The notes below the pieces were generated by a model, which was not told the DNA's origin, did no database searches, and worked only from the letters and a program-made list of their open reading frames with translations. From positions 16,684,001-16,748,000 of the forward strand of contig OX621263.1 of NCBI GenBank assembly GCA_951640165.1: 64,000 nt of DNA, read 5' to 3'. The position numbers and the translations under genes were made by a program. The DNA is from Pseudoips prasinana (Eukaryota; Arthropoda; Insecta; Lepidoptera; Nolidae). This document shows positions 1 to 11,400 of the stretch, piece after piece. Within the stretch, counting starts at the first letter, position 1; every line of letters begins with the position of its first letter.

Positions 1-324
1 AAAGCAAAAGTTACTAGAAAAATACAGAAATAATCAAGTAAAATAATCAGTTTTCAATATCAATTTGACAATTATTGTGGTATACTACAGTTTTAAGTGA
101 GTTTCAATGAATCATTCAGAAAACTGATTCAGTACCATAACTTGGAAGCTTTTTCATTAACCTCAAAGCATACATTTATATATAGACTAATACTTAAATG
201 CTTAGTAAAATAACTTAATACAACAGCGTATATAAATTAAATTATCAATAAACATTTTGGTCTTTCAATAGTTTCAATGTAGAAACATTGAATCCTAACT
301 ATTATTGAGTAAGTTAGTTTTTAG
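1..324. other. AT-rich flank, nothing recognised
   Basis: AT-rich sequence downstream of gem with no coding segment or repeat family recognised. Confidence 0.5.
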
Positions 325-570
325 GGTTCCACACACAAAGGATAAAACGGGACCCAATTACTAAGACTTCGCTGTCTGTCTGTCCGTCTGTCACTAGGCT
401 GTACCTCATGAACCGTGATAGTTAGACAGTTAAAATACTAAAAAACATGATAAATTAAATATTTAAGGCTCCCATACAACAAACATGAATTTTTGCTCGT
501 TTTAATATATAATAGTATGGATCTCTTCGTGCGCGAAGAGTGCGAGTCCGACTCGCACTTGACCGCTTTT
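325..570 (-). mobile_element. Interspersed repeat (GTCGGACT...GGAACCC family), copy 1
   Basis: On the minus strand it opens with ggtcaagtgcgagtcggact and ends at ggaaccctaaaaa, the same ends as the copies at 28293-30361 and 53950-54540. Internally shortened. Confidence 0.6.
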
Positions 571-689
571 GTATACTGTTACGTCGCCAACAAAGGTTAC
601 ACGCTTTTCAAGAAACTAACATAGTTTGGTAAAAGTTTGATTTTTATACATTTAGACTGAACTGCTCAGAACAATATACGGACGCACAA

Positions 690-780
690 ATAATTGCCAT
701 ATTCGGGATTCGAACCTACAAAACGAAGACGCCGAAATATTAGCGAGGCGATTACCAACTTTAACCACACGGGGTGCAAT
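690..780 (-). mobile_element. tRNA-like SINE head fragment
   Basis: Minus strand shows a B-box-like GGTTCGAATCCC and an A-box-like GTGGTTAAAGTTGG about 45 bp upstream. No acceptor-stem pairing and no intact tRNA. Confidence 0.5.
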
Positions 781-1082
781 ATTTTTTAGATTTAAACTGA
801 TTTTATTAATTTTAAGAACATTTCATGGGAATTACATTTCAAAAATGTTAAATGTCAATAATTTTTTTTTTTCTCTTTAGTTATGTATACTACATTAGTT
901 AGAAGGTAAATTATTGAGAATGGAAGTGGCAGTCTATTGGGAGGAAGAAGATAGAAAAAGTATTAATCACAGTACCAGGATTCAATGCTTATACAAACTA
1001 TATTTACGGTTAGCAACAAGCGCTAATAGTGAGACAGTAACTGGAATAAAAAATCTTGTACTTCCGAAATACAGTAGTATAT

Positions 1083-1200
1083 AATAATAATAATATTATT
1101 TACACATGGCCATCTGATCCCAAACGAAGCAGAGCTTGTACTATGGATACCAGATAACTGATATACTACCTTTTATTTTGTAAATACATACTTACATAGA
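1083..1200 (-). mobile_element. SINE-A tail fragment
   Basis: Reverse copy of the shared SINE 3' module (ccatagtacaagctctgctt...gatcagatgg...ATT tail). Confidence 0.65.
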
Positions 1201-1309
1201 TATTTATATGTGCGAGATGTTTGCAGTAATATTCTTCTCTTATTCATATGCAGCATATATTTTAATTACTTTAAATAAGCACACATAAACTCCTCAATAA
1301 GTAGACTCA

Positions 1310-1400
1310 TTCCTCATTGTAGACACAGAAACTCCTCAATCAATATAATATTTAACTACTACACAGAAACTCCTCATTCAAGATCTACTCCTCAATCAAT
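1310..1400. repeat. AACTCCTCAATCA minisatellite, short block
   Basis: Several copies of the aaactcctcaatca unit, related to the larger block at 1788-2030. Confidence 0.7.
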
Positions 1401-1787
1401 GATTACTAGTGATCGGAATAGGTAGAGCTGTTTAGGGTTAAAGACTTCAAATCTATATATTAATATGGACATGACACAGGTATTCCAGAAATCCTGAATT
1501 GTAGTAGTACATATTTTGTGATTAAATATAGATTGTATTTTGATTCAACTGAAATTATGTATGTAAAAAATTTACCTAACTTATCCACCCTTTTCACCTA
1601 AGTTTATGCATAATATAATTTTTAGCATTAGCATGAGAGTCTGTCAAAATGATTACCAACCTTAACAATAAGTATTTAATGTATATCTCAGTGAATACTG
1701 GGATTCCAGGCATGTCCATTCAACAAACATGTCCAAACATGTCGCAAGTACCAAAAATCGCTATGCCTACTCTGATCTATGATGATT

Positions 1788-2030
1788 ATACAAAAACTCC
1801 TCAATCAATAGTTACATAATAACTCCTCAATCAGCAGTTACACAAAAACTCCTAAATCAGCGGTTACATTAAAAACTCCTCAATCAATGGTTACATAGAA
1901 ACGCCTCAATCAATAGTTATACAGAAACTCTTCAATCAATGGTTACATACAAACTCCTCAATCAACAGTTACATCATAACTCCTCAATCAGCGGTTACAT
2001 AGATACTCCTCAATAGTTTGAGTATGCCCC
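1788..2030. repeat. About 26-bp minisatellite, about nine copies
   Basis: Unit close to ttacatagaaactcctcaat plus caatgg, with drift in every copy. Lies in the gem 3' flank or 3' UTR. Confidence 0.85.
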
Positions 2031-2183
2031 AATCAGTAAAGGCTTGTAATGGTCTTCAAAATTCCTTCATCTGTTAAAATTTGCCGTCTAATGCAGTCAA
2101 ACTAAGCCGTCAATCCTTGCGTCATCACAGCTCGAAAATAAATACTTTAATTTGAAATACAAGATATTTTAGTAGCTAACGCC

Positions 2184-2256
2184 AGTGAGCTAGAGGTTGC
2201 AGTGGCTAGAGGTTGCAGTAGCTAGAGGTTGCAGTAGCTAGAGGTTGCAGTGGCTA
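2184..2256. repeat. 18-bp minisatellite overlapping the gem stop codon
   Basis: About four copies of gctagaggttgcagtrg run from the 3' flank into the terminal TAG of gem. On the coding strand the stop triplet is part of the degenerate last copy. Confidence 0.85.
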
Positions 2257-2406
2257 GTGGTTAGCGGTGGCGCACAGCAGCAGCGCGGCGCTGTCGTCCA
2301 GGCGCTCGAGGCGGTAGGTGGAGTGGTCGGGCAGGTGGCGCACCAGCTCGTCCGTCAGACGGACGCGCGCGCCGTTCGGGCCCGACACCAAGATGCTCTC
2401 GCACTC
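2254..2406 (-). CDS. gem: gem coding exon 16, C-terminus and stop
   Basis: Fifty codons plus TAG (2256-2254). Contains [20 protein letters not shown], matching the IYKQGPTGIHVLISDEM block of TFCP2, and ends ATANH. Acceptor ctccag. The stop codon lies at the start of an 18-bp minisatellite. Confidence 0.93.
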   Translation of the reverse strand, partial: ECESILVSGPNGARVRLTDELVRHLPDHSTYRLERLDDSAALLLCATANH

Positions 2407-5400
2407 CTGGAGACAACCGATAAGGTAAGCCAATCTATCTCAATCTGGCAAGTGATAATGTGACAGTGACATTTCAGATGTCAATTAGAATGTCAGCTTT
2501 GAATATTACTGTGTTTCGCTGTAGACGTTGGTGCCGGTGGGCACACGCACAGTGTGCCAGCTTGCAGCTTACCTTGGTCTGTGCCGAGTGCACCAGCGAG
2601 TTGAGCTTGTGCAGCAGCTCGTGCGCGCGACACGCGTGCAGGTACAGCGCGCTGTAGATGTTGGTGCCGGCGGGACACACGTACACTGTGAGCCGCGGCT
2701 CGATGCGTCTGGAGATAAGATAAACATTCAATATTTTACTAATACTATCTTTTTACTTTTGAAAACAATATTAACAAATCTTAACAAAAATCAGTTTACA
2801 ACTGGGCTCTTTTTCGATTTATCGAAAGCTTTCGACCTAGTCTCACACACTATACTATTACAAAAATTAGAAAATCTTGGTATTAGAGGACTGCCATGCC
2901 AGTGGATATCATCCTATTTGACAGACAGAAAACAATGGGTCTCCATTACTAGCCTTGACAAAAATAGTGATGTGATACAAAACTCCTCTTCGTATATATA
3001 TGTCAAACAAGGCGTTCCCCAGGGTAGCATATTGGGTCCGATCTTGTTTTTACTTTATATAAACGACATAGTCGATATTACTAATCATAAATGCCTCCTT
3101 TATGCTGATGACATCTCCATAATTGCTACTACTGATAAAAAATGTAAATCAATTCATGATCATGAAATGGACATAAATAATACAATTGACAATTTAATTG
3201 ACTGGTTAAACAATAATAATTTATCTATCAATCTGACTAAATCCGTATACATACAATTTAATAAATCTCATATTGATAAATTTAATTTTAAAATGAATAT
3301 ACCCAAAATTACACAAGTGACACAAACTAAGTTTTTAGGAGTAATAATAGACGAACATTTAGACTGGAAAGCGCACGTCGACAGTGTATGCACCAAAATA
3401 AATAAATTTGTATATGCCCTTAAGCAAATAAAGAATGTCACCAACATTAAAACGGCTATGATGTCGTACCGTGCGTATGTTGAGTCGTTACTACGGTATG
3501 GACTAATCACGTGGGGAAACAGCACTGACAACCATAGAGCATTCATTGCCCAGAAAAAATGTGTACGAGGCATGTATGGCATCCCTTATGATGAATCATG
3601 TCAACCAATTTTTAAAAAGCTTGGGTTGCTACCACTTCCTTCATTATATATTTATGAAGCGTGTATGTTTGTACATAAACATAAAGAACTATTTAAAAAA
3701 GTAGGAGAAATTTGTTCTAGAAGTCGGCGGGATCAACATAGACTTGTACTTGACGAGATCCCTAGGTCAACAAAATATAACAAAAGCAGTCTGGCTATGT
3801 GTGTACGTCTATATAATAAATTACCTAACAATCTAAAAATACTAGAATACAGATTATTTAGAATTGAGCTATATAAATGGTTAAATGGAAATAACTTCTA
3901 TAGCACTAAGGAATTCCTGTAACTGAAAATTTGCATGCCTTAATTTTTAAGCAAAACATGTATGGTCTAATTGTATTTTTAACAGCTTTGTATACCATGT
4001 TTTTTGGCAAATAAAGATATGACTTATGACTTACTTAATCTATACTAATTAGTAATAGATGCTGGTGTTTAACTATTAAAGTGTATTCGGTGCCTGATTC
4101 AAGAATGCGCAAGATCCATTGGTTATATTTTGCGACTTGTCCAAAGCATTTGATTGTGTTCAACATGATACTCTTGTCAGGAAATTAAAAAGTATGGTAA
4201 TAAGGACAAGGCTGTCGAACTTCTAAAATCATATTTGGGCAAGAAAATTCAGAAGGTTGATATTTACGGTAGTCGATTTACGGGCTCACTAGTTTCCATG
4301 GGTGTCCCACAGGGTTCGATTCTCGGCCCATTTTTGTTTAGGTTTATATAAATGACATTATTACGTAAGGGATAGCCAAGAGATTGTATTGTTCGCGGAT
4401 GATACTTCCCTGACATTTAAAATGAATCGACATTAACTACATTTTGATGAAGTCAACAAAGCGTTATATAAAGATGTCCATTGGTTTAATGTTAATTATC
4501 TATTACTTAATGATAAAAAACTTAAGTCATTTTATTCTCCATGCCTAATATGAGAAAATACAAAACTGATGGCGTCAGTCCCTTGGGAGTTTTTGTCAGT
4601 ATTTCTAAGTAGCGTGGAAAAAAAATGTGACTCTCAAAAACATTTGTTAATTTTTACTAAATAAAATATATATGACTACTTACTTGGCGTGCAGCGCGTT
4701 GAAAAGACGGATGCCGTCCGCAAGTCCACATATTTGTATGATGTCATCACGGGACAACCTGCGTACAAACGAAATACATTAGGTACTCATAATGACAGTC
4801 TAATTATTAGGAAAAAAGCAGCCAAGTGCGATTTCAACTCAAACACAAGATTCAGTTATCGAGCACAAACTCATAGAAATTTAATTTAGAATATTTGAAG
4901 CGCCTGCAAATATTTATATAATTTAGCAATATGATGTAGGTATATCTAGTTTTGCCTCTATTAAAGGACCATCTAGGAGCGAAATCTTATATTTAAATAA
5001 AAAATACACTATTAAAAAAAGAACTAGTTCCTATCATGTCAGCCAAAGTACGTCCGCAGCTGGACAAAAGCCTCCCCAAAGAATGGGAGCGTGTGCCATA
5101 ATCGCCACGCTTGGCAGACGGGTTGGCGATCGCAGTTTGATAGTCATAGTTAAAAACCCCTGCTGCCCGTTCTCTGGTAGGTATTACCTTGGACGATTTA
5201 TACGCCTAGCCCCACGGGATGAGATAGGGTGAAGATATTCTATGCCGTCACCACACAGCTAAGTTCCTATTCTGTTCTTGAAAGGGCTTAAAAAGGAGGG
5301 TATCAATTTAACTGTATTTTTTTACAGTACTTACTATTGTTTTATGAAAATTAAGTAATTGCATACATATGACACTAACCTGAGCAGATCAGCGCCGGAG

Positions 5401-8400
5401 AAGTTCGCGAAGGTGGCCGCGTGCTGAGCGAAGCGGTGTCGGGCGAGCCACGCCTGCGTCTCCGACGACGTCGCGTCCTTGGACAGCCCGCAGTTCTACC
5501 GCCAAAGTGCTCTCATTAATATATTGGGCGACGCATTTACAAACGAACAATAAATACCCGGGGCATATGACAAGTCGCCATCTAACCCAAACTATGCAAC
5601 GCTTGTATTATGGATACTAGACACAAACAACCTCGCAAGATATCTAACATCTAAGCAACAATTTTTGTTCTACCTACTTTAGATAATTTGTTAGATTTTA
5701 TTATCATACAAAAATAAGTAATAATTTAATGAACGTTTATAACTACACGCATCGCAAAGATTGAGTAAATATACCCTTGTGGGGACGCGGGGGAGGGGGT
5801 AGCACTACCGCCTTGAACTTGGCCAATTTTTCTAGTCGCCAGTTGTCCGTGTATTTTTTTTTTATATGAGTTATGTCCGAACTCTTAGAACAAAAGTTGT
5901 TGATTAAGGGACCTTTTACAGTCCACTAGCGCCGCCAATCGATAAAATGTCATAACTCGTAAATAGAATCAAAAATACAAAATGTGGTCTATTATTATGC
6001 GCCGGACAACTATTGCGGTGGTCTATTATTATATTACTGTAGAAAAGGCAATAACGTAATTTTATAACACATTGTCAACACTTGAAATATAGCTGTTTAG
6101 CTAAATCGTGCATTTGTAACAAAAACGGCCGTTTATGTTTTGAATGCACGATTTAGCTAAACAGCTATATTTCAAGTGTTGATAAGGTGTTATACAATTA
6201 CGTTATTGCCTTTTCCACAGTAATAATAGAAAATATTTTGTATTTTTGATTCTATTTACGAGTTATGACATTTTATCGATTGGCGGCGCTAGTGGACTGT
6301 AATAGGCCTCTTAAGGCGTTAGCTATTTAGTCGTGCGAGGTGGTTGGTGTTTTACAAGTAACCCTATATAGATACAATACACAAAAGACTTCCAAAGCCA
6401 GACAAATAAACATGTTCATGAACATAAATATTTGTTTAGGATCGAACCCGCCAACCTTTGGATTAGAAGGCAGGTTCACTACTAATTGCGACGGGGCTGT
6501 CGTCAAAAAATATAAGCTAACAAGGCGGTGCACTGTGAGCGACGCATACGCATCCGCGCGCTATCTACCGTCTGTCAAATGATGCTTCGCGAAAAAAAAA
6601 TATCTTCTTACAAAATAATGACATCCAAATTGACCGCAAAGTTATAAAAAAAAAAGTTTCGACATTTATTAAGAAACAAGTGTTACTGTAATATAAATGA
6701 CTTCTTGACGGATACTTTTTGACATTGTATTTTCATGAAATTTAACACTGTAATTTTAATCTATTTTATAATTTGTTATTTTATATTTATGTAAAATAAA
6801 ATTTGTACACCACGACAGATAAAGCATGTTCGGACTTCAGATACCTTTTTGAAGATCTTGCCTGCTTTAATTTGTATGTAAAACGCATGTTTTGAGAAAT
6901 AAATAATCTTTATCTTTACAAATTTTATAAAATCCTTTATATTAAGAATAATTTAATCTGTTTTAATTCATTCGTTGTCATTATCATGTAAAATGAAAAA
7001 ATAACATGAACAAAAATGGACACTCGCAACAAATGAGTGGCCGCAAGTGCGTTGCCCATCTTTAAGACAAGGCTCGCTTCTTAATAACTCTACAACTAAT
7101 GGTGGTGCGCGGTAAAAAGTTCTTTATGAAACGAACGGTGGTAGACGACCATTTATCCAGAAGTAATAGTTGGGAGAAGTCAAAGAAGAAAATATAAAAT
7201 TAAGTAGTTATAGTGCTATTTATAGAAGACTAACCTTTTCGGGATCCTCGGCTGGCTGCGGCAGGTCGGGGAGGATGGCGCCGGGCGAGTGGCACGGCGG
7301 CGAGCTCACTTTCACCTCGTTTCCACTGGGGAAGGAGAACGTAGTCTTAGCAGTCGAAAACAAAACGTATTTTTTACTCTAGATGGAAACGAAGCGGTTT
7401 CGTATGAAGACCTCGGGAATCAAATCAGTCGACTAATCTTTATTGGACTGAATCGTAATCAAAATAAACTTCGCAGAAATGATGGGTATCTATATAAAAT
7501 ATTGATTTATAGCAATGGTATTGTACCCGATCTAAACCCAGTCAATAAACTGACTATTTTCTAGCAATATCCTTTTTTAAATCAACACATTTTAATAATC
7601 TTCTATTAAGGATCTTATAACTACAACAAAAACTACGCATTTTTTAACTACTGTGTCGCACAATATAACATTTCGCATTACAAATGTTAACTAATTTGTA
7701 AAAACTTCCTATAGATAATTACACCCAGACTTAGGACAAACTGACATGTTCATGCACACAAATATCTGTCCTGGGTGGGAATCGAACCCACGAGCTTAGG
7801 CGTGAAAGTATCTACAAACCACGCCAACAGGCCCGTCAAGTGGAGCAAGAATTATTCACAACTGCTGTCGTAACTAACATGGAAGCTGCTTCATAACTTG
7901 TCACGAAAGCATCCATATCGAACCAACAAGCAATTTTATTTCATTTCATATCATTTTATTTATTTATTTAATCTTAACTCTAAACTGATAAATATTTTAC
8001 ATGCAACCAATTTGGGTTATAGGCTCTGCCGTTTAGCTATGAACTATATACACAGGCAATAATAATTCGTACTTCTCCGAACGAGTATTCACAAATCCTA
8101 GAAATAAACAAAAGTCTGCCTGGTCTGGGCAAGTTGCCAAAATCTGCATACAATTTTAGAACTTGTTTATTGTAGCTTTTTCTCAAAATGTATAATAAAA
8201 TTATAAGATTGAAAACATTTGCTGATAATACTCATAATATCCCGCCAAGCAAATGGATGATTATGATTTGTACCTGGGGCTCTACCGGCTAAGTCGCCGA
8301 ACATCGATTTCTTAAATGGCGTTCAAATAAATAAAGGTTAAAAATTACTTAATCAATCGTTAAAAAAGGAGACCCCCTTTTAAGTATATTAAATACTTGT

Positions 8401-11400
8401 GCTAGGAGGCCCCGCTCTTCACAGATCGTTCAAATGTAGAAGTGTGACTACATAACAGTAGTGTGTTAAAAATATTAATGTAGTAGTTCAATTTCACGTC
8501 GGCCAATCTCAATGTAGACTAGCCATCTACGCATTATAGAGCACAAACACAGGTGCAGCTTACATTCCCTTAGTCTAATGTTCCGTTACGACCGATAGGT
8601 CTTCGAAGCACAGTATCAGACCGCCAGCTTAAAAACTCCGGGCTGATACTGAGCTAATATCACTTTTCCGCTACGCAGGATTTCAACCCAAGACTTCATT
8701 GTCTACAGAGTACAATGAAGAATTCATCTTAGATAGGTAATTTATAGTACACCGCTGTGTTACAGTGTTGTCATAGTGTAAATTCTACTTTCGTTTATTT
8801 ACATTTCGTAGATACAAAACATATTGAGCATATATTTTGTTGCCCGGCCACTATTAATAACTAACGGCCTTGAGGGCCGACAGCCAACATTGTTTTATTT
8901 ACATAGGTATAATTAGATGATGTTATGAAAACATCCTATGTAGATATAGTTAAGCTTCCAAGATATCAAAATAGTAAAAACATATGAATCTAGGACGAGC
9001 TTGAAACCGTGGTGAAACGATCTAAAGAGACGACACAGAATAGTGTTACAGCTGTCGCTCGGCGGTGACGCGCCGTGGGGCTACGTACATTCGACACATT
9101 GTTCGAGAGATTGTAATAAAGCTAAGGACCGTCTCAATTAAACTAGGTTTCTAACGGAAAACCGCATTAAGAGATGCGTTTAGAAGCTTTGATATCATAA
9201 GCAGTTTGCGTCGGAGGTTAAAAATAAAAACATAATACTCACTCTTGACAGTATGACGGCTTCATTTGATTTGTTGGCGCAAGAATTGCTGAAAAGAAAA
9301 GAAATCGTAGAATACACATATAATAGAAGTCTTCTTCAAATAAGGATGTTCCTTACTTAGCAGATCGCAATATCGTAGAATATCCGAGCAGTCGTGTCCA
9401 TTGCTCTTTGAGACTGAGCTTTGTAATAAACCTCAAGAAACCACCTCTTTATTAAATAAGTCACCACTGGCAACACACAATGTTCGAAAACTTTTGACAT
9501 GAGACTATGGTATTTAGGACAAGAATATCTTATGTAGCTTTCATATTTTATGTACATGTATTGGTATAAAATAGTATAAACTCTGCCCAATCCAGGTGGA
9601 TTCGACGATTGACCTCTTTCTCGAAGTTTTAGCTACCTAGTTGGTTTGCCCAGGTATATGCAATTGTCTACAACTTTCTACTACTACAATCTTCACTAAG
9701 TGTGTGCTTATTGAGATAATTTTCGACAGACCATATTGAGATTATTCCCTAACTCCTCCTTATTTCTTTCTTATTAAATACGTTGCGGGATGCAAAACAG
9801 TTAAAGCGATTTCCCGGGACGTGCCTGAGCCACTCAGTGTCATTTCATTGTGTGCCACTGCTGATCCTGGTTTACGGGAGTTGCAGTGGTAAGAGGGAGG
9901 GACTAGTCCTGATAAACCTTACAGAGAGTAGGCGGTGTTCTCCAAGGTCTAAAGTAATAGTGTTTCCTACCAATTAAACAAAGGTAAAACTCACCATGTT
10001 GAGGTAGAACTGGTTTGTTGACCACAACTGGGCTCGCAACAGTCTTTGGGGCCACACTGAAACAAAACAACAATGCAATCAATAAAAATTTGGGAAACGA
10101 CAAATTAAATACCTCTTTTATAATTAGGAGGGTTTCACGGCTTTACAGGACCATATAAACGAGCCGAACTCAAGCCGTCTGGTAAAATTTCAAACCAAAA
10201 TCAAAGTAAAACGCGTCAGAGTCCTTCTCTTCGGATTTCTAACCCCGATTCAGGGCTGTTAAGGACTGTGACGGGTGGATGCATGAGAATCGAGTTTTTA
10301 GTGGACGTTGCGAGACACAACCAATTGGAGATTTATTACGCAAAAACGCTGAAATGGATTAGGTTGAAATTAGATATGGAGATATTGTCCTCCTGAAGAT
10401 TACAGTTTCCTACTCCGCCTTGTTGCTTTCTGATTAAATTTGTCAATTTCAGGACATGCTTGAGCCTCACTGCCCTCACAGCCCAGTGTAATTCAAGTGT
10501 GTGCCACTGTTGTTCCTGACATACATGAATTGCGGTGGTGGGTAAGAGGGAAGGATTAGACCCATAAAAAAGTATAAGAAAATCTCCCAGACTTCGAGCC
10601 GATACTGGGAAATATTCTTAACAGTAAAATCTCTACAACACTTTTTGGGACGAACAAATATTTGTATCCGGGACCTCATTAACACCTCATTTGCACACGC
10701 TACCGCTAGACCGACGAGGTATACGACCGACGAGGATGAACTAAAGAGGCTACAATAGATTGTTAAATGGCGGATAGCATCGCATGGCGCAGTTTGTAAT
10801 TAATAATAATCGACAGGCCTGTTGGCGTGATTGGCAAATGCTTGCTTTTGACGCCGCAAATCGTGGGTTAGATTTCCACCCAGGACACATATTTGTGTCC
10901 ATGAAAATGTCCGTTTGTCCTGAGTCTGGGTGTAATTATCTATATAAGTATGTATTTACAAAAGAAACTTAGTATATGTAGTATATCACTTATCTGGTTT
11001 CCATAGTACAAGCTCTGCTTAGTTGGGGATCAGATGGCTGTGTGTAAATAATTTCCCAGGATATTATTATTACTACATGATTGAAGTGTTCCAATAGGAT
11101 AATATACTCGTAAGTGCCTAAAGCCTACTATGTCAATGCCACTGATAAACTGTGATTTAGGGTGTAGTTTAGTCATGTCGGGTCGCTATATATCCGGGTT
11201 TACCTTGTAACGGTTGACTTATAATGACTTCAATGATTTTCCTTTAAAACCTTATTTCACGTTTTAGTCTGGCTAAAACCAATTTCGAGCGCTGAGACCG
11301 GTTTTGTATTTTAGAACCAGGTAACCGGAACTGCAGTATATTTAGCATGTGCTCGTTTTTTGCAAAACTTCTTTGCACTCGCTTGACTTGGGTAGTACTA

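Noticed and set aside
1788..2030. CRISPR-like regular repeats
   Set aside because: Adjacent drifting tandem units without unique spacers in a eukaryotic flank; a minisatellite.
2528..2750. First 70 or so residues of the long plus-strand frame 2528-3922
   Set aside because: They are the antisense of gem exon 15 read in frame by chance into the LINE insertion. The RT part starts near 2753.
9357..9590. 77-codon minus-strand frame next to gem exon 11
   Set aside because: No conserved motif, AT-rich codons, and no splice phase that would fit it into gem.
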